Shown here: positions 7,545 through 16,357 of the stretch, one piece after another
How the letters are laid out: every line of letters begins with the position of its first letter
How positions within the stretch are numbered: position 1 is the first letter of the stretch
Assembly (NCBI GenBank): GCA_964625865.1
Contig: CAZVEV010000036.1
Coordinates: 1 to 33,218, forward strand
Direction: 5' to 3'
Source of the DNA: CAZVEV01 sp964625865
GTDB lineage: Bacteria > Planctomycetota > Phycisphaerae > SM23-33
DNA: 33,218 nt
Position numbers and translations under genes: made by a program
Notes under the pieces: model-generated
What the model was told of the DNA's origin: nothing
Seen by the model: only the letters and a program-made list of their open reading frames with translations
Databases searched by the model: none

Positions 7545-8912
7545 ATGATGAGGTTACGAAGTGCGAAGGGCGGCCTGGCGTGCCTGGTCGCATTGTTGCT
7601 GCTGACGTCCGCTCCGCTGACCGCCGAGGCCAGGGCGGAACGTCCCCCAAACATCATCATTATCTTGGCCGATGATCTGGGCTACGGCGACGTGGGCTGC
7701 TACGGCTCCGCGCTGAACCGCACGCCGCACATCGACAAGATGGCCGCCGGCGGGATGCGGTTTACGGACTTCCACGCGGCCAGTTGGTGTGCGCCAAGCC
7801 GCATATCCCTCATGACCGGCTGTCACCCGAACCGCCCGGGCCTGCTGGGCAGGAAGGCCACGAAGCTCGCTGAGCGCGTCACCGTCGCCGAGATGCTCAA
7901 GACCCGGGGGTATGCGACGGCGCTGATCGGCAAGTGGCACCTGGGAATGGGCAAGGGAACCCACCCGCTGGACCAGGGATTCGACACCTGGTACGGGACG
8001 AAGGGATCCAACGACTGGGACGGGCCGCGCCCCAACTACGGTTCGTTCAAGAACGCGCCCGAAAGTGCCTGGAAGACTCCCGTCTACCGCGACCGCGAGA
8101 AGCTGGGGATCATCCCGCAGTCGCAGTTCACGCAGCGCTACACGACCGAGACGATCCAACTGATCCGGCAGCACAAGAACGCCCCGTTCTTCATCTACCT
8201 GGCCCACAACATGCCCCACGTGCCGGTCTTCGCCTCGGAGGATTTCAAGGGCACAAGCCGCAACGGCGTCTACGGCGACGTGATCGAGGAACTGGACTGG
8301 TCGGTCGGGCAGATCGTCAAGGCCGTCGACGACGCGGGGCTCGCCAAGAAGACGCTGATCGTCTTCACCAGCGACAACGGGCCGTGGACGATGTTCAAGG
8401 AGTTCGGGGGGCTTGCCAAGCCTCTTCGGGGCGAGAAGTCGACCACGTGGGAGGGCGGCCAGCGCGTGCCGAGCATCTTCACCTGGCCCGGACGCATTCG
8501 CCCCGCTGTCAGTGGCGCGTTTATGGTCAACTCCGATCTCTACGCCACCATCGCCGCCCTGACCGGTGCGACGGTCAAGGACGGACAGGCCATCGACTCC
8601 CACGACATGACGGGCGTCCTCCTGAAGGGGGGGCAAAGCCCGCGGACGAAGCACGTCTTCTTCCATCACCGGGCGATGGCCTACCGGAACGGCGACTACA
8701 AGATCCACTTCGCCACGCGCGAGCGCACGCGCAACCCAGACACGGGAAAAGGCGAACCCAACGTCACCCACGACCCGCCGCTGCTGTTTAACGTCAAGAC
8801 CGACATCGGCGAGTCCCGGAACATCGCCGCCGAGAACTCCGAGATCGTCACGCGCCTGACCCGGGAGTTCGCCGAGGCGCAGGCGGCGATCAAGAACTGG
8901 AAGAAGTTCTAA
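7545..8912 (+). CDS. Secreted formylglycine-dependent sulfatase
   Basis: Type I sulfatase that hydrolyses sulfate esters, expected to be exported. A signal peptide ending around AEARA (about residues 1-30) precedes the catalytic domain. Metal-binding Asp43-Asp44 lie in the ADDLGYGD motif. The maturation motif is CAPSR, with Cys82 the residue converted to formylglycine. GKWHLG (Lys130, His132) and SDNG (Asp277, Asn278) complete the active site. The length of 455 residues is normal for the arylsulfatase A-like (S1) group. The frame is open upstream into the kinase gene, but the tandem ATGs at 7545/7548 give a proper signal peptide; only AAAGGA at 7527-7532 is seen as a weak ribosome site, and a TATACT hexamer ends four bases before 7545. 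No anaerobic or FGE-type maturase is present in the window. The substrate is unknown; sulfated polysaccharides are usual for planctomycetes. Confidence 0.93.
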   Translation: MMRLRSAKGGLACLVALLLLTSAPLTAEARAERPPNIIIILADDLGYGDVGCYGSALNRTPHIDKMAAGGMRFTDFHAASWCAPSRISLMTGCHPNRPGLLGRKATKLAERVTVAEMLKTRGYATALIGKWHLGMGKGTHPLDQGFDTWYGTKGSNDWDGPRPNYGSFKNAPESAWKTPVYRDREKLGIIPQSQFTQRYTTETIQLIRQHKNAPFFIYLAHNMPHVPVFASEDFKGTSRNGVYGDVIEELDWSVGQIVKAVDDAGLAKKTLIVFTSDNGPWTMFKEFGGLAKPLRGEKSTTWEGGQRVPSIFTWPGRIRPAVSGAFMVNSDLYATIAALTGATVKDGQAIDSHDMTGVLLKGGQSPRTKHVFFHHRAMAYRNGDYKIHFATRERTRNPDTGKGEPNVTHDPPLLFNVKTDIGESRNIAAENSEIVTRLTREFAEAQAAIKNWKKF

Positions 8913-8949
8913 GACCCGAGCATTACGCTCTTGGAAGGAACGAAACACA

Positions 8950-11900
8950 ATGCGCAACTTACTGAAGACGTCGTTAGTGGCAGTGGCTGTCCTGTGCGCC
9001 GTGACGCCTGTGGCGAGGGCCGATTCGCACGCTGATCTCGCCGCGGATATCCTCAAGGCAACCGGTGTGAGCGGCGGCCTGGTCGTGCACGTGGGCTGCG
9101 GGGACGGCCAGTTGACCGCTGCGCTGGGCAAGCGGGACGGTTTCCTGGTGCACGGCCTGGGTGCATCCGCCCAGAAGGTCGCCGCAGCACGCGAGCACGC
9201 CCAGGGCCTGGGGCTGTACGGAAAGGTCTCGATCGGCCGCTGGCAAGGCCCGCGCCTGCCGTACATCGACAACCTGATCAACCTGCTGGTCGTCGAAGGC
9301 TCGGCGGCCCCGGCGCGCGAGGAAATCCTCCGCGTGCTGGCCCCCCGGGGCGCAGCCTACATCCGCAAGGGCGAGACATGGCAGAAGCTGGTCAAGCCGC
9401 GCCCGGACCGGATGGACGACTGGACGCATTACATGTACGACGCGAGCGGCAATGCGGTGAGCCGGGACGCCCTGGTCGCCTCTCCCGAGCACCTGCAGTG
9501 GGTCGGCGGGCCCCGCTGGGCGCGGCACCATGACCACATGTCCAGCCTCAACGCGCTGGTGTCGGCGGGCAACCGGGTGTTCTACATCTTCGACGAAGGC
9601 TCGACCAAGTCGATCATTCTGCCGTCGAAGTGGAAGCTCATCGCGCGAGACGCCTTCAGCGGCGTGGAGCTGTGGAAGAGGCCGATTCCCCGCTGGTGGA
9701 CGCGGTTTACGCCCCTCAAGAGCGGGCCCGCGATCCTGCCCCGACGCCTGGTGGCCGAAGGCGATCGGGTGTATGTGACACTGGGCCTGCATGCGCCGGT
9801 CTCGCAACTCGACGCGGTGACGGGCAAGACCCTGCGGACCTACGAGGGAACCGAGAACACGTGGGAGATCATCCTCAGTGACGGACTGCTCTATGCCGTC
9901 ACCGGTTCGCCCCGCACGAAGGAAGAGGTTGAATCCAGAGGCCTCTACGAGGCCAAGAGCCGTGCCCCGGGCAATCCGATCAACCTGCTGTGGAAGAACT
10001 GGAACCGGAAGCTGCTGGCCGTCGACAGCGCCACCGGCAAGACGGTGTGGCAGACCTCCTCGATCGTCCTGCCCGGTACGCTGGCGGCTGGCGAGGGGGC
10101 GGTCTTCTTCCACAACGGCAAGAGCGTGGTCTCGCTCGACGCGAAGACCGGCAAACAGCGATGGGTCTCCAAACCGGTTGACGCCATCGACGTGGCCAAG
10201 GGCGTTCCCACCGGGTTCATGCCCTCCCTGGTCGTGGACAATGGCGTGGTCGTGTTGGCCGGCGGGAAGGACTATGGGCAGCACATGAAGGGCAAGACCG
10301 ACAAGATGGTCGGCCTCAGCGCAGCGGATGGCAAGGTCCTCTGGCAGGCGCCTCATTACACGTCCGGATACCAGTCGCCCGGTGACCTTCTTGTCGCCAA
10401 CAGGACCGTGCTTTCGCCGTTTACGACGTGGCTGAAGGGCAATGATCCCAAGAACAACCACGTGGTCGGGACGGACCTGAAGACCGGCAAGACCGTCCTG
10501 GACAGTAACCCGGACGTGGTGGATCCGGTGTGGTTCATCCACGCCCGCTGCCATCCCTCGAAAGCCACCGACAACTACCTCCTGCTGAGCAAGGAAGGGA
10601 TCGAGTTCCTCGACCTGAAGACCCGGCGGTGGAAGATCAACCACTGGATTCGCGGAGCGTGCCTCTACGGGATCATGCCGGCCAACGGGCTGGTGTATGC
10701 CCCAATGCACAACTGCGCCTGCTCGGCGGACATGAAGCTCAACGGCTTCAATGCGGTGGCTGCTCCGAGAATGCGGGCGTCATCAGGGGTCGACGTGAAG
10801 AAGTCCCTTCTGGTGAAAGGACCGGCCTATGGCAGGATTCCGCAGTCCGCAATCCGCAATCCGCAATCGACCGATTGGCCGACCTTCCGTCACGACGCCG
10901 CCCGGAGCGGTGTGGCCTCGTGCAAAGCCCCCGCGGGTCTGACCCGGTCCTGGCAGGCGGAGATCGGGGGCAAGCTGACGGCCCCCGTCGTTGCCGACGG
11001 CACGCTGTACGTCGCCGCCGTTGACGACCACACGCTGTACGCCCTGGATGAGAAGACCGGCACGACCCGCTGGACCTTCACGGCCGAAGGACGCATCGAT
11101 TCGCCGCCGACGATCTACAAGGGCATGGTCATTTTCGGCAGCAGGGACGGGTGCGTGTACTGCCTGCGGGCGACCGACGGCGAAGTGGCGTGGCGGTTCC
11201 GCGCCGTGGCTGAAGACCGCCGCCTGATGGCGTGGGAGCAGGTCGAGTCGGCCTGGCCGGTCCACGGCAGCGTGCTGGTCCGCAACGGCGAGGTCCTGTT
11301 CGTCGCCGGACGCTCGGAGTTCCTGGACGGCGGGCTGCAGATGTTCCGCCTGAAGCCCGCCACGGGCGAGGTGATCTCGCGCGCGACGTTTGACGGCAAG
11401 GCGCCGGACGGCAGCGTCCTGACCGGGGCCGAGGAGAAGCGACTCGTGGGGCTGTCCGACGTCCTGTCGGCCCAGGGAGACTACGTCTTCATGCGGGCCG
11501 GCGTCATCAAGATCAAGGGCAAGACCATCACGAAGGAACTGCTCCCGCCGAGCAAGGTGATACGCTACGGCGGGCGCCGCAAGAAGGCGCCGCGCCCCCG
11601 CATCGCGGGCCAGGCCGTCCCGCACCTGTTCTCGTCGTACGGGTTTCTGGACGACTCGTGGTTCCACCGGTCCTACTGGGTCTTCAGCGGCGTGTGCAGT
11701 CACAGGCACAACTACTCCAGGACCGGCAGCCAGGCCCCGGCCGGACGCATCATGGTCTGTGACAAGCAGACCATCTACGGCTTCGGCAGGCAGCAGAAGT
11801 ACTTCAGTTGGACCACGCCGCTGGAGTACCGCCTGTTCGCCCGGCCCAAATTCGGTAAGCCGAACGCCCCCGGGGCGTGGATCAAGGAGTCACCCGGAGT

Positions 11901-12207
11901 CCTCGTCGAGGCCCTGGTCCTTGCAGGCGACACGCTGTTCGCCGCCGGCACACCGGATGTTCTCGATGAAACGACCAAGGGAATCCGCAGCGAGGGCCCG
12001 AAGATCCTCAAGGCCATCCAGAAGCAGGATGAAGCACTGGCCGGAAAGTGGGGCGGGGTCCTGATGAGCGTCTCCCGGAAGGACGGCAAGACGATCAAGC
12101 GGATCGATATCAAGGCCCCGCCGGTCTTCGACGGGTTGATCGCCGCCAACGGACGGCTGTACGTGGCCCTGCGAGACGGCACGGTGCAGTGCTGGACCGG
12201 CCCGTGA
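8950..12207 (+). CDS. Secreted fusion: methyltransferase-like domain plus PQQ-type beta-propeller protein
   Basis: A 1085-residue exported protein. A signal peptide (about 1-25) is followed by a small Rossmann-type segment with HVGCGDGQLT, the glycine motif I of class I SAM methyltransferases (about residues 45-60), then REEILRVLAPRG-like sequence (about 120-135). From about 155 (DDWTHYMYDASGN) a first set of propeller blades appears, with repeated LDAVTGKTL, VDSATGKTVW and LDAKTGKQRW motifs characteristic of PQQ/BamB-like blades. A second propeller set begins at DWPTFRHDAARSG, about residue 644, with ALDEKTGTTRW. The linker between the two is encoded by the heptad array at 10841-10868. A 38-bp gap follows the sulfatase, with AAGGAA upstream of the ATG. 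Function is unknown. The repeated blade motifs support a propeller, but binding of PQQ itself is not shown. Confidence 0.85.
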   Translation: MRNLLKTSLVAVAVLCAVTPVARADSHADLAADILKATGVSGGLVVHVGCGDGQLTAALGKRDGFLVHGLGASAQKVAAAREHAQGLGLYGKVSIGRWQGPRLPYIDNLINLLVVEGSAAPAREEILRVLAPRGAAYIRKGETWQKLVKPRPDRMDDWTHYMYDASGNAVSRDALVASPEHLQWVGGPRWARHHDHMSSLNALVSAGNRVFYIFDEGSTKSIILPSKWKLIARDAFSGVELWKRPIPRWWTRFTPLKSGPAILPRRLVAEGDRVYVTLGLHAPVSQLDAVTGKTLRTYEGTENTWEIILSDGLLYAVTGSPRTKEEVESRGLYEAKSRAPGNPINLLWKNWNRKLLAVDSATGKTVWQTSSIVLPGTLAAGEGAVFFHNGKSVVSLDAKTGKQRWVSKPVDAIDVAKGVPTGFMPSLVVDNGVVVLAGGKDYGQHMKGKTDKMVGLSAADGKVLWQAPHYTSGYQSPGDLLVANRTVLSPFTTWLKGNDPKNNHVVGTDLKTGKTVLDSNPDVVDPVWFIHARCHPSKATDNYLLLSKEGIEFLDLKTRRWKINHWIRGACLYGIMPANGLVYAPMHNCACSADMKLNGFNAVAAPRMRASSGVDVKKSLLVKGPAYGRIPQSAIRNPQSTDWPTFRHDAARSGVASCKAPAGLTRSWQAEIGGKLTAPVVADGTLYVAAVDDHTLYALDEKTGTTRWTFTAEGRIDSPPTIYKGMVIFGSRDGCVYCLRATDGEVAWRFRAVAEDRRLMAWEQVESAWPVHGSVLVRNGEVLFVAGRSEFLDGGLQMFRLKPATGEVISRATFDGKAPDGSVLTGAEEKRLVGLSDVLSAQGDYVFMRAGVIKIKGKTITKELLPPSKVIRYGGRRKKAPRPRIAGQAVPHLFSSYGFLDDSWFHRSYWVFSGVCSHRHNYSRTGSQAPAGRIMVCDKQTIYGFGRQQKYFSWTTPLEYRLFARPKFGKPNAPGAWIKESPGVLVEALVLAGDTLFAAGTPDVLDETTKGIRSEGPKILKAIQKQDEALAGKWGGVLMSVSRKDGKTIKRIDIKAPPVFDGLIAANGRLYVALRDGTVQCWTGP
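10841..10868 (-). repeat. Four heptad repeats inside the propeller gene
   Basis: On the minus strand the sequence is GATTGCG three times followed by GACTGCG, without interruption. It encodes the SAIRNPQS-type linker of the plus-strand protein. A change of one unit (7 bp) would shift the reading frame for the whole C-terminal propeller. It belongs to the same heptad family as the gene-end arrays at 4971-5134 and 31095-31144. Confidence 0.8.
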
Positions 12208-12222
12208 CAGGGCTCGGAGCGT

Positions 12223-12780
12223 CTATCCCGCCTGCTGCTGCGGATGGGACTCCGCTGTGGGGGCGCCGTGAAGGCGGAGAATCAGATCGACCTCGCCAAC
12301 CGGGCGGTCGAGGCGCTGGGCGATTTCGGCGGGAGTCAGACCGTCGCGGCTGAGCGTGAGCACTTCTCGGTGGGCCTCGCTCACTGACGGCGTTGGCGCC
12401 GGGTCAACGGGTTCGGTGGCGGCGGGGGGCTGTTCGTCGTCGGTGTTTTCGTGGGCGGGCTCTGCGTCCTGCGAGGGTGCTTCGGCATCGTCGGCCGGAG
12501 AGTCCGCGGCGTCCGGAGGCGTCTGCTCGCCCCGATCGAGGGCCTCGGCCAGCGTGTCGATTCTCGCGTCGGCCTGGGCGATCATGGATTGCATGTCGGC
12601 CAGCGCGCCGCCCATTCGCCGGTCGATGTCCTCGGCCAGGCGGTTCATCTGGCGCATCAGGTCGCGTACGTTCTCGCGCGACCGCCCCGACCGCCCACCG
12701 AACCACTGGACAAGTACGACGACCAGCAGAACGACTGTCGCGATCGACAGGAGCAGGATGGCGATTCCCGCGGCGGTCAC
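12223..12780 (-). CDS. Membrane-anchored coiled-coil protein with C-terminal helix-turn-helix-like segment
   Basis: A 185-residue protein with one N-terminal membrane span (about residues 4-24, Ile/Val/Leu-rich, ending in QWFGG), a helical, probably coiled-coil stretch (about 35-80), an acidic Pro/Glu/Ala-rich linker (80-135) and a conserved-looking end, REVLTLSRDGLTPAEIAQRL followed by GEVDLILRLHG. This arrangement resembles small DUF2802/DUF6115-type proteins, which end in a similar helix-turn-helix-like motif; the assignment is by pattern only. The start is GTG at 12780: its GTGA overlaps the larC stop codon by four bases, implying coupled translation. A longer open frame reading back through larC is rejected because it would overlap larC in full. 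The product's role is unknown. Confidence 0.7.
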   Translation of the reverse strand: MTAAGIAILLLSIATVVLLVVVLVQWFGGRSGRSRENVRDLMRQMNRLAEDIDRRMGGALADMQSMIAQADARIDTLAEALDRGEQTPPDAADSPADDAEAPSQDAEPAHENTDDEQPPAATEPVDPAPTPSVSEAHREVLTLSRDGLTPAEIAQRLDRPVGEVDLILRLHGAPTAESHPQQQAG

Positions 12781-13955
12781 TGGGAGTCCTCCCGGTCGGC
12801 CCACGCCCGCAACGCCTGGGTGTAGACGTCTTTGACGGGCAGGTGGTGGGTTTGTGCGGCCGTCTTGCAGTCGTCGAACTCGGGCGAGGCCGTGACGACC
12901 TGCCCGTCGAGCAGGCCGACCTTGATGCGGATCGGGCCGCACGCGGTCTCGACGGTCGCCATTTCGCGCACGAGTTTGGTGCGCCTGCACGGCCTGCTGC
13001 GAATGCCGAACGTCGTGGTCTCGCTGAAGATGATCCGTTGTGCGGCCGCCACGTCGCCCGGGGCACACAAGGCCCCAAGCATCCATGCCGGGCGGGACTT
13101 CTTCATTACGATGGGCGTCGCCCAGGCGTCCAGACACCCGGCGGCCAGCAGGGCCTGGATCGTCGCGCCGATAATCTCGCCGCTGCAGTCGTCGATATTG
13201 GCCGACAGTTCCACCGCGTCATCGACGGCCCCCTCGCCGGCTGAGCCGACAAAGACCCGCAGCAGATTGGGCAGAGGGCCTGCGTCTCGCGTCCCGGCGC
13301 CACAGCCGACGGCCGAGACGGACATCGCGGGCATCGGGCCGTACGACTCGGCCAGCGTGGTCAGCACGGCGGCGGCGGTGGGGGTGGTGGCCTCGCCGTC
13401 GACGCCGCAGGAGAACACCTCGACGCCTGCGACGAGCTTTGCGGTGGCCGGGGTGGGGACCGGCAGCGTGCCGTGGGCGCACGTCACCGTCCCGCTGCCC
13501 AGGGCGATCGGCGAGCAGAGCACGCGGTCGACCCCGAGCAGTTCCAGCGCCACGCACGCTGCGACAATGTCCACGATGCTGTCAACCGCGCCGACCTCGT
13601 GGAAATGGACCTCTTGCACGTCGATGCCGTGGACGTCGGCCTCAGCACGGGCCAGCCGGGTGAAGATGCGCCTTGCACGGTCCGCGGCGCGCTCGGGCAG
13701 GCCCGCCCCGTCAATCAGCGCCAGGATCGACTCGAGATGCCGGTGCGGGTGATCCTCGCCCGTGACGTCAACGTGGAACTTGACCCCCGCCATTCCGCCC
13801 CGCTGGACGATCTCGTGCCGCACGCTGAATCCGGGCAGGTCCAGTTGCGCCAGGGCGTCGGCAACAGCGGCCGGGTCGGCGCCCGCGTCAAGCAGGGCCC
13901 CGACGATCATGTCTCCGCCCGCCCCGGCGAAACAGTCAACGTATGCCAGCGTCAT
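12777..13955 (-). CDS. larC: LarC, nickel insertion protein for the nickel-pincer cofactor
   Basis: LarC inserts nickel into pyridinium-3,5-bisthiocarboxylate mononucleotide, the last step in making the nickel-pincer nucleotide used by lactate racemase and related enzymes. The 392-residue product carries the family landmarks: YVDCFAGAGGDMIVGALLD at the N-terminus, HFHEVGAVDSIVDIVA in the middle, then GTVTCAHGTLPVPTPATA, and SANIDDCSGEIIGA before the C-terminal domain with its MKKSRPAW stretch. In some organisms larC is read through a programmed frameshift; here it is one continuous frame. The ATG at 13955 is supported by AAAGG eight bases upstream and gives the usual N-terminus; the frame is open to 14234. 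LarB, LarE and LarA homologues are absent from this window. Confidence 0.93.
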   Translation of the reverse strand: MTLAYVDCFAGAGGDMIVGALLDAGADPAAVADALAQLDLPGFSVRHEIVQRGGMAGVKFHVDVTGEDHPHRHLESILALIDGAGLPERAADRARRIFTRLARAEADVHGIDVQEVHFHEVGAVDSIVDIVAACVALELLGVDRVLCSPIALGSGTVTCAHGTLPVPTPATAKLVAGVEVFSCGVDGEATTPTAAAVLTTLAESYGPMPAMSVSAVGCGAGTRDAGPLPNLLRVFVGSAGEGAVDDAVELSANIDDCSGEIIGATIQALLAAGCLDAWATPIVMKKSRPAWMLGALCAPGDVAAAQRIIFSETTTFGIRSRPCRRTKLVREMATVETACGPIRIKVGLLDGQVVTASPEFDDCKTAAQTHHLPVKDVYTQALRAWADREDSQ

Positions 13956-14094
13956 CCACGAGCCTTTCGCAACAGGTCCCTCGAACAGGAGTCTAGAGGC
14001 GTGCGCCCTGCAATGCAAGACGCATGGGCAAACGCCCACTGACCTCCATCCGTGGTCGTTTGTGTTTCTTCCGATCACGCGCGCGTCCCCAACG

Positions 14095-14223
14095 CCCCCA
14101 GGCTCCGCCTGGGGGGTCTCTGCGTCTGAGAATCGGTCATCTTCGCAGACCCGTTCGCACAACTCCGTTTCGCAATCAGAAGTGTTTCTCGCTCGCGGAC
14201 ACCCCACAGGTGGAACCTGTGGG
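14095..14223. repeat. Two short palindromes with 9-bp stems and 3-base loops
   Basis: CCCCCAGGC-TCC-GCCTGGGGG occupies 14095-14115, and CCCACAGGT-GGA-ACCTGTGGG occupies 14203-14223. Both are perfect stems of the same geometry, about 90 bp apart in the non-coding interval 13956-14398 between divergent larC and hisF. They resemble REP-type palindromes. No T tract follows either, so they are not clear terminators. Open frames crossing this interval look spurious. Confidence 0.65.
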
Positions 14224-14342
14224 CGTTTGTTCACGACGGAGGTGCGTGAGTACTCGTCGCAGAGTGTGCAACGCGTTGCGCGCGGAACGAACAGATCGCA
14301 GGGCGTGCGCGATGTCGCACCCGACGCACTTTCGATTGGCGT

Positions 14343-14371
14343 TTGCGAACTGTGCGTGGGGGCGGTAGAAT
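14343..14371 (+). promoter_or_regulatory. Sigma-70-type promoter upstream of hisF
   Basis: TTGCGA (14343-14348) and TAGAAT (14366-14371) are separated by exactly 17 bp. The predicted start, near 14378, leaves a 20-nt leader that includes the GGAG ribosome site at 14387-14390. This would drive hisF and the pilT-type genes behind it. Confidence 0.55.
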
Positions 14372-14398
14372 ACCTGCTTTGCCGCTGGAGCGTACTGT

Positions 14399-15196
14399 AT
14401 GTTGGCCAAACGTATCATCCCGTGCCTGGACGTCCTCGACGGACGGGTCGTCAAGGGCGTCAATTTCGTGAACCTTCGCGATGCGGGCGATCCGGTGGAG
14501 ATCGCGCGCCGCTACGAGGCCGAAGGCGCCGACGAACTGGTCTTCCTCGATATCACCGCCAGCCATGAGCAGCGCAATATCATCCTCGACATCGTCGCCG
14601 CCACCGCCGACCAGGTCTTCATGCCCCTGACCGTCGGCGGGGGGGTGCGGACGATCGACGACTTCCGCAACCTGCTCGTTGCCGGGGCCGACAAGGTTTC
14701 GGTCAACTCCTCAGCCGTCCGCGATCCGGAGTTCATCACAGCCGCCTCGCGACGATTCGGCGCCCAGTGCGTTGTGGTGGCGATCGACCCGAAACGCATC
14801 ATGACCGACGGCCGCGAGGTCTGGGACGTCCACGTCAACGGTGGGCGCGTTCCGACCGGGCTGGAAGCCGTCGCCTGGGCGCGCGAGGTCGAGCGTCTCG
14901 GGGCCGGCGAGATCCTGCTGACCGTGATGGACGCTGACGGCATGCAGACGGGCTACGATATCGAGATCACCCGGGCGGTGTCCGAGGCGGTATCGATTCC
15001 CGTGATTGCCTCCGGCGGCTGCGGGTCGCCCGAGCACATATACCAGGCGGTCACGGCGGGCAAGGCCGCCGCGGGCCTGGCGGCCAGCATCTTCCATTTC
15101 GGGACCTACAGCATAGAAGAGACCAAGCAATATCTCGCCGACCGCGGAGTGCCCGTCCGGCTGTTGCACCCCCACCCGTCGGCGGGATCCGCATGA
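14399..15196 (+). CDS. hisF: Imidazole glycerol phosphate synthase cyclase subunit HisF
   Basis: Cytosolic (beta/alpha)8-barrel enzyme that, with the HisH glutaminase, converts PRFAR to imidazole glycerol phosphate and AICAR, linking histidine and purine synthesis. At 265 residues its length is typical. The catalytic pair is in the expected places: Asp11 (PCLDV) and Asp130 (VVAIDPKR). Phosphate-binding TVGGGVRT and IASGGCG are also present, with the general HisF start MLAKRIIPCLD. The ATG follows GGAG by eight bases. HisH and other his genes are not in the window. The stop codon overlaps the ATG of the next gene (ATGA), which places a histidine enzyme at the head of a pilus-ATPase gene run. 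Confidence 0.96.
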   Translation: MLAKRIIPCLDVLDGRVVKGVNFVNLRDAGDPVEIARRYEAEGADELVFLDITASHEQRNIILDIVAATADQVFMPLTVGGGVRTIDDFRNLLVAGADKVSVNSSAVRDPEFITAASRRFGAQCVVVAIDPKRIMTDGREVWDVHVNGGRVPTGLEAVAWAREVERLGAGEILLTVMDADGMQTGYDIEITRAVSEAVSIPVIASGGCGSPEHIYQAVTAGKAAAGLAASIFHFGTYSIEETKQYLADRGVPVRLLHPHPSAGSA

Positions 15197-16347
15197 CAGG
15201 GAGCACTACGTTGAGCGACGCATCCGCCGGTCAGGCCTGCGACCCCCGCCAGCCGCGAATCAAGCAGTACTTCGAGGCCATGATGCAGACCGATGCCTCC
15301 GATCTGCACCTTAAGCCGGGCCTTCCCGCCTACATCCGCGTCCGGACGCGCATCACGCCGACCAAGAGCGGCGTCCTGACCAACGCCGACATCGAGGCGA
15401 TGGTCACCGAACTGATGACCGACGCCCAGCGCGAGATCTTTGGGCAGACCGGGCAGATGGACCTGGCCTACGAGTTGCCCGGATCAGACCGGTTCCGTAT
15501 CAACATTTTCCGCCAGCGCGGCCAGACCGCGGTGGCGGTGCGGCGGGTCACGCGGTCGATCCCGAACTTTGACGCCCTTCACCTTCCGCCGATCATGCGG
15601 CAGATCGCCGACGGTCACCAGGGCCTGGTCCTGCTCAGCGGGCCGACCGGAAGCGGCAAGAGTACGACGATCGCCTCGATGCTCCAATACATCAACGAGA
15701 CCCGCGCCTGCCACATCGTTACGGTCGAAGACCCGATCGAGTATCTCTACGAAGACCGCAAGGCCCTGGTCAACCAGCGCGAAATCGGCATTGACGTGGA
15801 CTCGTTTGACGTGGCGTTGAAGGGACTGATGCGTGAGGACCCGGACGTCGTGCTGATCGGCGAGATGCGCGACCGCGAGACGTTCCAGGCGGCCCTGCAG
15901 GTCTCCGAGACGGGGCACCTGGTGTTCGGCACGGTCCACGCGTCGAGCGCCCCACAGACGATCGGGCGCATTCTCGACCTGTTCCCCCACGAGTCGCGCG
16001 GGCGGGTGAGGCAGTCGCTGGCCTTCAACTGCCGCGCCATCATCTGCCAGATGCTCCTGCCCTGCGTGGTTGACGAGATTGACCGCGTGCCGGCTGTCGA
16101 GATCATGCTCGCCACGCCCAGCACGAGGCAGTTGATTCTCGAGGAGCGCGACCCGGAACTGTCCGACCTGATTCGCGCCTCGGAGAACGACGGCATGATC
16201 AGCTTCACGCGCAGCCTCTTGACGCTGATCGAGAAGGACTATATAGACGCACAGACTGCCTACGAGTCGGCCCCGAACGTTGATGAACTGAAGATGATGA
16301 TGAAGGGCATCTCGGCCAGCCGGGGTGGGCTGATCGGCAGAGGATAA
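15193..16347 (+). CDS. pilT: PilT-type retraction ATPase
   Basis: Hexameric GspE/PilT-family ATPase; PilT powers type IV pilus retraction at the inner membrane. The 384-residue protein has an N-terminal PAS-like domain starting with TDASDLHLKPG (about residues 33-43), Walker A GPTGSGKST with Lys156, an Asp box (VTVEDPIEYL), Walker B DPDVVLIGEMRD with Glu224, and a His box (GHLVFGTVHASS). All catalytic elements are intact. The ATG at 15193 overlaps the hisF stop (ATGA). A TTG at 15211, preceded by GGGAG at seven bases, is a plausible alternative start. It is followed 10 bp later by a PilB-like protein with a ruined ATP site. No pilin, PilC or PilQ gene lies in the window. Confidence 0.9.
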   Translation: MTGSTTLSDASAGQACDPRQPRIKQYFEAMMQTDASDLHLKPGLPAYIRVRTRITPTKSGVLTNADIEAMVTELMTDAQREIFGQTGQMDLAYELPGSDRFRINIFRQRGQTAVAVRRVTRSIPNFDALHLPPIMRQIADGHQGLVLLSGPTGSGKSTTIASMLQYINETRACHIVTVEDPIEYLYEDRKALVNQREIGIDVDSFDVALKGLMREDPDVVLIGEMRDRETFQAALQVSETGHLVFGTVHASSAPQTIGRILDLFPHESRGRVRQSLAFNCRAIICQMLLPCVVDEIDRVPAVEIMLATPSTRQLILEERDPELSDLIRASENDGMISFTRSLLTLIEKDYIDAQTAYESAPNVDELKMMMKGISASRGGLIGRG

Positions 16348-16357
16348 GGAGTCTGGG

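Noticed and set aside
7554..10710. Antisense open frames of about 575 codons over the sulfatase and propeller genes
   Set aside because: Mirror images of strongly supported genes, with no recognisable domain.
12223..13137. Extended 304-codon version of the small membrane protein gene
   Set aside because: It would overlap larC for over 350 bp; the GTG at 12780 overlapping the larC stop gives a proper membrane N-terminus.
14024..14368. A 114-codon plus-strand frame between larC and hisF
   Set aside because: It crosses both palindromes and the hisF promoter and has no conserved motif.
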